This document shows positions 56,669 through 64,000 of a DNA stretch of 64,000 nucleotides, piece after piece (the first letter of the stretch is position 1; each line of letters opens with the position of its first letter). Origin of the DNA: CAZPZZ01 sp964591245 (GTDB taxonomy: Bacteria > Acidobacteriota > Vicinamibacteria > Vicinamibacterales > UBA8438); the NCBI GenBank assembly GCA_964591245.1, contig CAZPZZ010000001.1, positions 24,688-88,687 on the forward strand, read 5' to 3'. The position numbers and the translations under genes were made by a program. Under the pieces are notes generated by a model. The model was not told where the DNA came from and made no database searches. It saw only the letters and a program-made list of their open reading frames with translations.

Positions 56669-58096
56669 GTGTCTCCCGATACCCCTACGTTTGGCAGCCG
56701 CGCCGCTACCCGCTTCACCGTGGTTATCCTTGTGGGCGCAACGCTCTGGATGGTCCCGATTCCTGCCGACGTCCAACCGCGTGCCTGGCACCTTCTTGCG
56801 GTTTTCGTCGCGACAATCGTCGGTGTCATCCTCCGTCCACTGCCGATGGGAGCCATGGCCTTCGTCGCCACCGCATTTGCTGTACTGTCCGGCACGCTCA
56901 CCATCACAGAGGCAACCGGCGGATTCGGCAGCACGGTCGTCTGGCTGGTCGTGGCCGCTTTTTTCATCGCCGGCGCGTTTGTCAAAACCGGCCTCGGCAC
57001 CCGCATCGCCTATCACTTCATGCGCCTTCTTGGAAGCCGAAGTCTGGGTCTGGCCTATGGGCTCATCGCCACAGATTTAGTGTTGGCGCCCGCGATCCCA
57101 AGTAACACGGCCCGTGCTGGTGGAGTTATCTATCCGATTCTCAAATCCTTATGCACCTCACTCGGCAGCGACGCCACCAGGGGGACCGAACGCCGTATTG
57201 CCAGCTTCCTCACCGTAACCGCCTATCAAGGTGTGGTGGTCACGAGCGCCATGTTTCTGACAGCCATGGCGGCGAATCCGCTCGCGGCCGAACTCGCGGG
57301 CCTGCAAGGCGTTGCGGTGACCTGGCAAGGGTGGGCGCTGGCCGCTCTCGCCCCTGGCCTCGTAAGTCTCATTGTCGTCCCCGCGCTGATATACAGGCTG
57401 TACCCTCCCGAGATCACCCATACTCCGGAGGCTCCCACCCTTGCACGAGAACAATTACGGGCCATGGGACCGATGTCGCGAGAGGAGCGCATACTCCTCG
57501 CAGTCTTCGTACTGCTGCTGAGCTTATGGATCTTCGGTGGGGTACTAGGCGTGCACGCCACCGCGACAGCCATCGCCGGCGTCGCAGCCATGCTGCTCAC
57601 GGGCGTCCTGGAATGGGACGACATCCTGCAAGAGCGGAGCGGCTGGGATACGCTGATCTGGTTCGCTGTGCTCGTCATGATGGCAAGCCAGCTCAACGAA
57701 CTCGGGGTGCTCGACTGGTTCAGCGGACGCGTGTCGGGCGTGCTTGGAACGGAACACTGGATCCCGGCGTTCCTCAGCCTCAGCCTGATCTACTTCTACG
57801 CCCACTATTTTTTTGCGTCCGCCACAGCACATGTCAGTGCCATGTATGCGCCATTTTTGGCCTTGGCCTTAGCCGTTGGGACGCCCACTGGCCTGGCCGC
57901 TCTGGTGCTCGCGTTCTTCAGCAATCTCTTCGCCGGCTTAACGCACTACGGTACGGCGCCCGCTCCCATCCTGTTCGGATCGGGCAACGTCGAGATCGGC
58001 GCATGGTGGACACTCGGCGCTATCGTCAGTGTCGTCAACATCGTGATTTGGTTGGGTGTCGGCAGTCTCTGGTGGCGTCTACTCGGGCTCTGGTAA
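56669..58096 (+). CDS. DASS/SLC13-family anion transporter
   Basis: The product has 475 residues from a GTG at 56669; the frame is open to 56390 inside the GGDEF gene, but there is no other usable start after that gene ends. About eleven membrane helices are visible. The two DASS signatures that bind substrate and sodium are present: PAIPSNTARAGGVIYP near residue 140, and GLTHYGTAPAPILFGSG in the C-terminal half. Family members import dicarboxylates, citrate, tricarballylate or sulfate with sodium. No ribosome site is visible at the GTG, which leaves the start less sure. It follows the diguanylate cyclase closely, so it may be co-transcribed. Confidence 0.88.
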   Translation: MSPDTPTFGSRAATRFTVVILVGATLWMVPIPADVQPRAWHLLAVFVATIVGVILRPLPMGAMAFVATAFAVLSGTLTITEATGGFGSTVVWLVVAAFFIAGAFVKTGLGTRIAYHFMRLLGSRSLGLAYGLIATDLVLAPAIPSNTARAGGVIYPILKSLCTSLGSDATRGTERRIASFLTVTAYQGVVVTSAMFLTAMAANPLAAELAGLQGVAVTWQGWALAALAPGLVSLIVVPALIYRLYPPEITHTPEAPTLAREQLRAMGPMSREERILLAVFVLLLSLWIFGGVLGVHATATAIAGVAAMLLTGVLEWDDILQERSGWDTLIWFAVLVMMASQLNELGVLDWFSGRVSGVLGTEHWIPAFLSLSLIYFYAHYFFASATAHVSAMYAPFLALALAVGTPTGLAALVLAFFSNLFAGLTHYGTAPAPILFGSGNVEIGAWWTLGAIVSVVNIVIWLGVGSLWWRLLGLW

Positions 58097-58122
58097 ACCA
58101 CCGGCCGAAGCAAAACTCGCAC

Positions 58123-60294
58123 CTAGTTATCACCCAACGCAAAGACCCACAGAGAGGCGCCACGATCTGGTGGATTCTGGATCTCCGGTGCAAGTACCGA
58201 ATACGCCCTGGTGAGGTACCCACCGCTGCCGACGATAACAGCGAGAAATTGCCGGCCACCAACCGCGTAGCTGATGGGTGGTGCATTGGGCACCTCGCTG
58301 AGCCGGGTCCCCCACAACCGGTCGCCTGTTCCGGCATGATACGCGTTGATCCGTCGATCGAGAGAACCCGCAAACACGACCCCACCAGCCGTTACCAACG
58401 CACCTGTGCTTTGGGGCGCCCGCTGTCTCGCAATCCAAACAGTCTCCTGGGTCTCCAGATTGATGGCCTCGAGACGACCATACTGTCCATCGCTTTCAGG
58501 GCGCGGACGTACCGTCCAGCGCACCCCGGTCGTCAGGCTACCGCGCTCTCCCTCTGCCACAGGAACGAGATCCATACAGGCTTCAATGATCGGGACATAG
58601 GCAATATGTGTCCCGGGGTCATAGGCCGTGGGCGACCAGCTCCGCCCTCCTCCAACATGGGGACAGAGCGTCTTGGTTTCCCCATCTCCGGGAATGAGTG
58701 TCGGATCCTGAGTCTTCCGTCCAGTGACCGGATCAATCGCAGTGATCCCCGTCTGGAGTCCCAGGTCCAGCGACGAGACATAGCGTCCGGTCCTGGTTTC
58801 CACAATATCGAAAATGGCCTGCTTCCCCATCGTCACAACAACGCTGGTCGGCTCGCCGTTGACCGGCAACTCCACGATCTGACGCTCAAACGCCCAATCA
58901 AGGTCCCATTGCCCATTTGCCTGGTGCTGAAAGTGCCAGACCAGTTCTCCGGTCTCTGGGCTCAGGGCGAGCGTAGTATCGAGGTACAAGCCATCGTTGT
59001 TGATCTCGGGATGTATCACCAGATCGCGAAGTGGCGCCGTGTCGTAGGTGTTCCCTGGCCCGAAAAACGCCAAGTTGTGTACGGGGTCATAACTCCCTGG
59101 CACCCAGACAGACCCGCCGTTACGTGCCGCGTGGGGGATTCCGTTCCAGGTATGTCCGCCAGGTTCTTCTGGACCAGGAATGGTGCCAAAACGCCACGCC
59201 TCATCCCCAGTCTCAGCATCCAACCCGACGACATAGTTGCCCCCGCCGTGCCGGCCGGTCGTACCCACCATGACCATGCCGCGCGCGACCAACGTGCCTC
59301 CCGTCATCCTCAGCCCCGCCTCGAGGTCACCAACTTGTTGATCCCAGATCAGGTCCCCTGTCTTCACATCGAGAGAGACGACATGCGCATCGGAAGTCGG
59401 AACATAGAGGCGCTCGCCATAGATCGACATGCCACGCTTGAGACTTGGTGACACAGTCCGCGGGAGACGACGGGTGTACTGCCAGAGTAGATCGCCACTC
59501 GCGGCATCAAGTGCCTGCACCTTGTCACCATAGCCATGCACGAAAAGTACGCCATCGTGAACGATCGGTGTCGACTCGTTCGGGCCCAGCGGCAGCGCCC
59601 ACGACCAGACCATCCGTAGGTCATCAACATTGTCCGCGGTAATCTGCTGAAGCGGACTGAAACCAGACGCGTCGTACGTACGGCGCCAGAGCAACCAATC
59701 TTCCTCCGGTGGATCGATCAGCATCGCATCCGTCACAGGGGCAATCGCTGTCAGGGGGGTAGACCGGACCGGCCATGGAGGCAGTGACGCCCCCGGAGAC
59801 AATCCGCCGCCTTGCGAGATCCATCCAGGCGACAGACTCACGAGTTGCTCAGGATCGGCTGGCAACACCGTCTGGCCGGGTTCGACACCGTTCTCTTGAA
59901 GGATCAGCGCCACGAGCTGTGCCACCGCATCATCCCCGAGCGTCCCAGGCCGGTCCTGCGGCATGGTGGTCGCCGTCACCGTGAAGAGCGCCTCGAGAGA
60001 ACGTGGAAGCCACGTCTCGCGAAATACGACTCCCTTCAGCGGGGGCGCAAATGGGCCATCGTCCAAGTTCACGCCATGACAGGAGGCACACTCCTGGGCA
60101 TAAAGCCTGAAACCAGCGTCGGCTTGCTCCGCAGTGTAGCTTGCGGGCTCCCGCCGCGGCTGCGCCAAGAGATCGGCCGACAGCAGCCCGCCCCCGGCAA
60201 GGCATACCAGCGTGATGATGATGCCCAATATCAGTCGCACCTGTGTCTTGAGGGGAACGGCTACCATACTCCCCGTAATGCAGTGCTGCCTCAT
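58123..60294 (-). CDS. Cytochrome c-PQQ dehydrogenase (quinohaemoprotein)
   Basis: The product has 723 residues from the ATG at 60294 (GAGG eight bases upstream); ATGs at 60300 and 60267 and a longer frame to 60357 are alternatives. A membrane segment or signal (LILGIIITLVCLAGGG) precedes a cytochrome c domain with heme motif CASCH near 70. The PQQ propeller follows: DWLLWRRTYDASGFSPLQQI, VSLDVKTGDLIW, GPGN and QWDLDWAFE near 463 with catalytic Asp and D-x-D. The heme is N-terminal, the reverse of typical quinohaemoprotein alcohol dehydrogenases. It lies on the same strand after the exported unknown gene at 60435 and is convergent with the DASS transporter across a 26-base gap. Confidence 0.9.
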   Translation of the reverse strand: MRQHCITGSMVAVPLKTQVRLILGIIITLVCLAGGGLLSADLLAQPRREPASYTAEQADAGFRLYAQECASCHGVNLDDGPFAPPLKGVVFRETWLPRSLEALFTVTATTMPQDRPGTLGDDAVAQLVALILQENGVEPGQTVLPADPEQLVSLSPGWISQGGGLSPGASLPPWPVRSTPLTAIAPVTDAMLIDPPEEDWLLWRRTYDASGFSPLQQITADNVDDLRMVWSWALPLGPNESTPIVHDGVLFVHGYGDKVQALDAASGDLLWQYTRRLPRTVSPSLKRGMSIYGERLYVPTSDAHVVSLDVKTGDLIWDQQVGDLEAGLRMTGGTLVARGMVMVGTTGRHGGGNYVVGLDAETGDEAWRFGTIPGPEEPGGHTWNGIPHAARNGGSVWVPGSYDPVHNLAFFGPGNTYDTAPLRDLVIHPEINNDGLYLDTTLALSPETGELVWHFQHQANGQWDLDWAFERQIVELPVNGEPTSVVVTMGKQAIFDIVETRTGRYVSSLDLGLQTGITAIDPVTGRKTQDPTLIPGDGETKTLCPHVGGGRSWSPTAYDPGTHIAYVPIIEACMDLVPVAEGERGSLTTGVRWTVRPRPESDGQYGRLEAINLETQETVWIARQRAPQSTGALVTAGGVVFAGSLDRRINAYHAGTGDRLWGTRLSEVPNAPPISYAVGGRQFLAVIVGSGGYLTRAYSVLAPEIQNPPDRGASLWVFALGDN

Positions 60295-60434
60295 GCCCAT
60301 CGCCTCATTCCTGCATTCGCGCCGCACAGGCTCTCCACGCTCTCGACTCATGGGCAAGAGACGACCGAAAAATTCATTCGCTCTTCCTCCGGCGTCAATC
60401 CGGTCCTGCCACTCGCCGCGTGCCCCCCAACGCG

Positions 60435-61574
60435 CTATCTGGCACCGCCGCCACCAGTGGTTGTGTCCAACGAGAAAGGATCCGGACCGTTTCCTGCAGC
60501 AAAATCCTGCTCAAGAAGGCGGGCTCCGATGAACATTGCCGCCAGTCCATAGTTCCCTTCATGGCACCGTGGCTCGTAGTAGATCCGATTCTGCTCGTCG
60601 CTTTGCCGTTTGAGTTCTTGCCGGACAGTCCATGGTGCCGTCCACACGGTGTCGTCTTCGATCGTCACTTCGTAGGCGAGGGTTTCATCGTCAATCCGGG
60701 TATAGCGCTCAAGCAATCGACGATGCTCACTTGCCGCCCTGAAAGGAAATTTCGGAGAAAAATTCGTGGTCTCAATGACCAGCGTCTCTCCTTCCCAATG
60801 GCCACGTGAATCTCCATGGCGTAGCTGCACCAGGGCGGAGGGGTGGTCTCCGTTGAGATTAACAAGACGCTGGAACCCCTGCCCCTGGCCAGTATCAAAG
60901 GCGATAGCCACTGAATCTTCGCCTTGCACGATGCGCCGGAACCCGTTCAAATCAGGCGTCGTGCCCAACATGCACCGGTCTCCCAAACTCTGATCCTCGG
61001 GCCCATCGTGACGATTCATCCGAAGGGTGTTGTAGAAGGGAGCAACGTCAAACCGACGCGGGGAGACCGCCCCAAATTCTCCACCTTCGCACGCGGCTGC
61101 CCCCTGTTCGCACGTGGGCGTGTTCCGCATGAGCATGGTCCGCCAATCACGGCGGAGCGCCTGCGCTGCCTGGGCCGCCCGGGTGAATGAGGGGATCCGA
61201 CCATTGGGCGGGTCTACGACCAATGACGTCCGGGGACCCGCCGGCTTCACAGATGTATAGACGGCGTTGTACGCCCCGGAGACGTCCTGAGGACTCCCTG
61301 GTGGGCCCCGTCGGTCCCGCCCGGTGTCCCCCGTCCTCGCCTGATCGAGTGCGGCTCGTTCTTCCGCTGTTGCAAATTCCCGGTCACCCAAAGCAGGATC
61401 CCGCTGAAGCGGCGTCGCATAGACGTCGAGCCAGATGCCTTCCAGATTCGGGTGTCCCCAAGGTGTCGTGCTCTCGGCTTGGCCCTTGACCGGCACAGCG
61501 CTGAGTTGAAGCACCACTACAAGTGTCGCAAACGCAACAGCTACACCGAACGACTCGGCCAGTCGTCTCTTCAT
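60435..61574 (-). CDS. Exported protein of unknown function, multicopy family (copy 4)
   Basis: The product has 379 residues from the ATG at 61574, with AAGG upstream and a signal peptide ending VKGQ; the longer frame to 61676 is rejected. It belongs to the family of 4049, 11263 and 23766 and is very close to the partial copy at 63457: WGHPNLEGIWLDVY, TSLVVDPPNGRIPSFT, PTCEQGAAACEGGEFG, GDRCMLGTTPDLNGF, GDSRGHWEGETLVIETTNFS and PRCHEGNYG. The subgroup here differs by an extra Cys pair and an FYNTLRMNRHDGPEDQSLGD insert. It is the gene directly upstream of the quinohaemoprotein on the same strand. Confidence 0.86.
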   Translation of the reverse strand: MKRRLAESFGVAVAFATLVVVLQLSAVPVKGQAESTTPWGHPNLEGIWLDVYATPLQRDPALGDREFATAEERAALDQARTGDTGRDRRGPPGSPQDVSGAYNAVYTSVKPAGPRTSLVVDPPNGRIPSFTRAAQAAQALRRDWRTMLMRNTPTCEQGAAACEGGEFGAVSPRRFDVAPFYNTLRMNRHDGPEDQSLGDRCMLGTTPDLNGFRRIVQGEDSVAIAFDTGQGQGFQRLVNLNGDHPSALVQLRHGDSRGHWEGETLVIETTNFSPKFPFRAASEHRRLLERYTRIDDETLAYEVTIEDDTVWTAPWTVRQELKRQSDEQNRIYYEPRCHEGNYGLAAMFIGARLLEQDFAAGNGPDPFSLDTTTGGGGAR

Positions 61575-61709
61575 CGTCTCAACCTTCCTGAGCCAGTCGA
61601 TTGGGTTACCAGCATCCTGGTGATGATTCTCAATGGATGTTGCGTCAATGATAGTGCTCCGTGTGACCTGGGACAACAGACACCATCATTCGTATCTCCA
61701 GGTTCTACA

Positions 61710-63359
61710 ATGCAGCTGGTAATGATGACGGTGCTTCCGGCTCTCACGTCGACCACGCGGCCCACACCTCAAACACGGCGGATCTCGCCCGTCACCGCCA
61801 CCGGCGTCGTGTTGGGCCTAGCTGGGGCGCTGTTGGTCTGTGGCCTACTGGACCATGCTCGCTTCAGTCCGACGTTTACCCTGTCCTTCATCGCACCAGC
61901 GAGCCTGCTCTCCCTATGGGGAGCAGCCCTGTGCTGGTTGGCGCCCAGAACTGGCCGTACGCTCAACGTGGTTGTTTCCGTACGCCCGCAGCACTACATA
62001 CAGGCACTCACCCAAGTCGTCTTCCTCTTGTATTGGGGTTGGTTTTGGCGGCCCGTGTACGACATGGTCTGGCTCATCACCGCCCAGCTGATCTTTGCCT
62101 ACGCATTCGAGCTGTTGTTCTGCTGGTCACGACAACACACCTACCATCTCGGTTTCGGTCCGTTCCCCGTCATCTTCAGCATCAATCTCTTCCTCTGGTT
62201 CGAACGCGACTGGTTCTACCTGCAGTTCTTACTCGTGGCACTGGGCTTTGCCGTCAAAGCGCTGATTCGCTGGAAGCACCGTGGGCGGTTAGTCCACATC
62301 TTCAACCCGTCCTCGTTTCCACTCGCCGTTTTCTCGCTCGCGTTGATCCTCACCGGCACCAGCGATCTCACGTGGGGACAAGACATCGCCACGACCCAGT
62401 TCTACCCACCTCACGTCTATCTCGTCCTGTTTCTCATCGGGCTTCCCGGTCAGCTACTCTTCGGCGTGACCTCGATGACCATGTCCGCAGTCGTGGTCAC
62501 GTATCTCTGTGGCTTGCTCTACTACGGCATTACCGGCGTCTACTTTTTCTACGACTCCTATATCCCGATCGCCGTCTTCCTCGGGATGCACCTGCTCTTC
62601 ACCGACCCCTCCACCGCACCGCGCACCGAACTGGGGCGTATTTGCTTCGGGGCACTTTACGGGCTGAGCACCATGGTTCTGTATGCACTGCTGCTGCGGG
62701 CCGGCGTTCCGCCCTTCTACGACAAGTTGCTACAGGTGCCGCTCCTGAATCTTTCAATTCGACTATTGGACCGTCTGGCTGCCGCCAAATGGCTCCGAAC
62801 CATCACGCCAGTCTCATCGAGCTCGGCCCTCCGCCCCCGTCAACGCCATCTCGCCTATGTGATGGCCTGGCTGCTGGTCTTCAGTGTCTTGAGCGCAACA
62901 CATAGCGTGGGCGACCACCACCCCGGACAATTCATCCCGTTCTGGCAACAGGCCTGTCGCGCCGAGCGCCCGCACGCCTGTGCATATCTCACCAACACGC
63001 AGCTACGACTCTGCCGGGCTGGGTCTGGATGGGCCTGTAACGAAGCGGGTATCAGGCAGACCTCTTCTTCACGCCTGGCTCAGCCCTCATCTGACTTCAA
63101 TGGCGCGGGGGGACTCTTTGATCGGGGATGTGCCCTCGGGTTCACACCGGCCTGTCAGAACCAGGCGCCCCTCACTCGGTCACAAGAAACACGGCGAGTC
63201 CCGACCTCTGGCACACCCACGCTCGACGACTACCCGATCCTCCTTCGCGGCACAAAACGCCCCATCACGACACAAGCACCTGACGTCCTTTTCGCGTTGG
63301 CATGCCGACAAGGGTGGCCAGACACCTGCGGGACCGGGACACGCCCAGCACCCAACTAG
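61710..63359 (+). CDS. Polytopic membrane protein (RnfD/NqrB-like fold suspected) with Cys-rich tail
   Basis: The product has 549 residues from the ATG at 61710; the frame extends upstream to 61452, which overlaps the opposite gene, and ATGs at 61722 or 61725 are possible. About nine to ten membrane helices fill residues 25-430. The pattern (GRLVHIFNPSSFPLAVFSL, MHLLFTDPSTAPRTELGRI) resembles the NqrB/RnfD superfamily, where such loops carry FMN through a Thr; here DPSTAP is a candidate site. The last 110 residues hold several Cys in spaced patterns (CRAERPHACAYL, CNEAGI, CALGFTPACQN, CRQGWPDTCG), as in Sel1-like or disulfide-rich domains. Function unknown; membrane electron transfer is a hypothesis. 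Confidence 0.75.
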   Translation: MQLVMMTVLPALTSTTRPTPQTRRISPVTATGVVLGLAGALLVCGLLDHARFSPTFTLSFIAPASLLSLWGAALCWLAPRTGRTLNVVVSVRPQHYIQALTQVVFLLYWGWFWRPVYDMVWLITAQLIFAYAFELLFCWSRQHTYHLGFGPFPVIFSINLFLWFERDWFYLQFLLVALGFAVKALIRWKHRGRLVHIFNPSSFPLAVFSLALILTGTSDLTWGQDIATTQFYPPHVYLVLFLIGLPGQLLFGVTSMTMSAVVVTYLCGLLYYGITGVYFFYDSYIPIAVFLGMHLLFTDPSTAPRTELGRICFGALYGLSTMVLYALLLRAGVPPFYDKLLQVPLLNLSIRLLDRLAAAKWLRTITPVSSSSALRPRQRHLAYVMAWLLVFSVLSATHSVGDHHPGQFIPFWQQACRAERPHACAYLTNTQLRLCRAGSGWACNEAGIRQTSSSRLAQPSSDFNGAGGLFDRGCALGFTPACQNQAPLTRSQETRRVPTSGTPTLDDYPILLRGTKRPITTQAPDVLFALACRQGWPDTCGTGTRPAPN

Positions 63360-63404
63360 CATGACCGACACTCAATAGACCGCCTCGCGTCCCCCTCGGA
63401 CACT

Positions 63405-63433
63405 TTGACACGGTGCCACGCCGATCGTATAGT
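63405..63433 (+). promoter_or_regulatory. Near-consensus sigma-70 promoter
   Basis: TTGACA (63405-63410) and TATAGT (63428-63433) are separated by exactly 17 bases, 23 bases before the ATG at 63457. This is the best promoter match I found in the window and drives the exported family copy that follows. Confidence 0.75.
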
Positions 63434-63456
63434 CAGGTGAATCCAGGAGAAGAATC

Positions 63457-64000
63457 ATGAAGCGACGATTACTTGAGTCGCTCGGCGTCGCGACGGCACT
63501 GGCCGTCGTTATAGGGCTGCTGCAGAGCACAACCGCCCCAGTAGCAGGCCAGGCGCCAAGCACGAACCCTTGGGGGCATCCGAACCTTGAAGGCATCTGG
63601 TTGGATGTCTACACGACGCCCTTCGAACGGCCCATCGAATTCGCCGATCGCGAGTTCTTTTCCGATGACGAGCGCGCGGCACGAGACCAGGCTCGCATGG
63701 GCAACCCGGGACGAAACCTTCGCGGCGACGATGGCCGCCGCGATGTTGCCGGGGCCTACAATGCGGTCTATACGTCGGCCAAACCCGCCGGTCCACGGAC
63801 ATCACTCGTCGTGGATCCTCCGACCGGCCAACTTCCGCCCCTGACCGACGAGGCAGAACAGCGTATCGCCCTCGAACGCGCATGGCGCCTCATGCTCCTG
63901 CGCAACACGGAAACCTGCCGCATTAGCGCAGGTGGCTGTGTCGACGGCGAGTATGGCCCGCCATCGCCTCGCCGTTTCGATGTGACTCCGTTCTACAACA
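63457..64000 (+). CDS. Exported protein of unknown function, multicopy family (copy 5, C-terminus beyond window)
   Basis: The 181 complete codons here are open to the right edge; the C-terminal half is missing. AGGAGAAGAATC directly precedes the ATG. The signal peptide ends PVAGQ. It is a close paralogue of the 60435 copy: MKRRLLESLGVATAL against MKRRLAESFGVAVAF, then WGHPNLEGIWLDVYTTPFERP, YNAVYTSAKPAGPRTSLVVD and TCRISAGGCVDGEYGPPSPRR. The Cys pair after the middle is shared only with that copy. The strong promoter at 63405 suggests it is well expressed. Confidence 0.85.
   Translation, partial: MKRRLLESLGVATALAVVIGLLQSTTAPVAGQAPSTNPWGHPNLEGIWLDVYTTPFERPIEFADREFFSDDERAARDQARMGNPGRNLRGDDGRRDVAGAYNAVYTSAKPAGPRTSLVVDPPTGQLPPLTDEAEQRIALERAWRLMLLRNTETCRISAGGCVDGEYGPPSPRRFDVTPFYN

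Noticed and set aside
57151..59451. Plus-strand open frame of 766 codons spanning two genes
   Set aside because: It overlaps the DASS transporter and runs opposite the quinohaemoprotein gene; the translation has no family features.
1..64000. CRISPR arrays, tRNA or rRNA genes, insertion sequences or phage genes
   Set aside because: I saw no regularly spaced repeats, no tRNA T-loop patterns, no rRNA sequence and no transposase or integrase motifs by eye.

Overview
The window is a GC-rich (by eye about 60%, not computed), densely coded bacterial chromosome segment. Its most likely source is an uncultured Acidobacteriota of the Vicinamibacteria type. This is inferred from gene content: many exported PQQ beta-propeller proteins, an ankyrin/DUF1592/DUF1552 trio, a PSCyt1/DUF1549/DUF1553 protein, and repeated copies of a small exported protein family of unknown function. 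There is no rRNA or tRNA gene, CRISPR array, phage or transposase that I can see. A run of 10 Ns at 35149-35158 shows the window is a scaffold join, so synteny across that point is less certain.

Layout. 1-14013: a truncated PSCyt/DUF1549/DUF1553 protein, three PQQ dehydrogenases and a PQQ-like propeller protein, mixed with two copies of the unknown exported family, a DRE-TIM aldolase-like enzyme and a Sir2 deacylase. 14010-21412: a minus-strand block with a secreted cyclase-family hydrolase, a carboxypeptidase-regulatory/cytochrome/propeller protein, a D-Ala-D-Ala carboxypeptidase and a large thiamine-diphosphate transketolase-like enzyme. 21517-33133: a membrane-anchored protein of unknown function, another exported family member, a SUV3-like RNA helicase with a hairpin-rich leader, ArfB, an exported amidase, and a DUF3482 GTPase overlapping a DUF2868 membrane protein. 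33807-40600: a Tat-exported epoxide hydrolase, the scaffold gap inside an inverted repeat, then the DUF1552, DUF1592 and ankyrin genes. 40730-52859: two more PQQ dehydrogenases around a form II CoxS-CoxL-CoxM molybdenum hydroxylase operon, an exported HpcH/HpaI aldolase-like protein and a prolyl oligopeptidase. 52949-64000: an orphan molybdenum hydroxylase large subunit, a diguanylate cyclase, a DASS anion transporter, a cytochrome-PQQ dehydrogenase, and a polytopic membrane protein between two inverted members of the unknown exported family.

How the genes work together (inference): most products carry signal peptides and look like a periplasmic oxidative and hydrolytic toolkit. It comprises PQQ dehydrogenases, molybdenum hydroxylases, amidase, epoxide hydrolase, prolyl oligopeptidase and aldolase-like enzymes, fitting a heterotroph that degrades diverse dissolved organic matter. 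The clearest uncharacterised theme is the multicopy exported family next to quinoproteins. Other undescribed items are the 705-residue membrane protein, the GTPase/DUF2868 pair, the exported aldolase-like protein with a C-terminal extension, and the membrane protein with a Cys-rich tail. Convergent gene pairs are separated by strong hairpin terminators at 4005, 48274 and 52873, and one near-consensus sigma-70 promoter lies at 63405.
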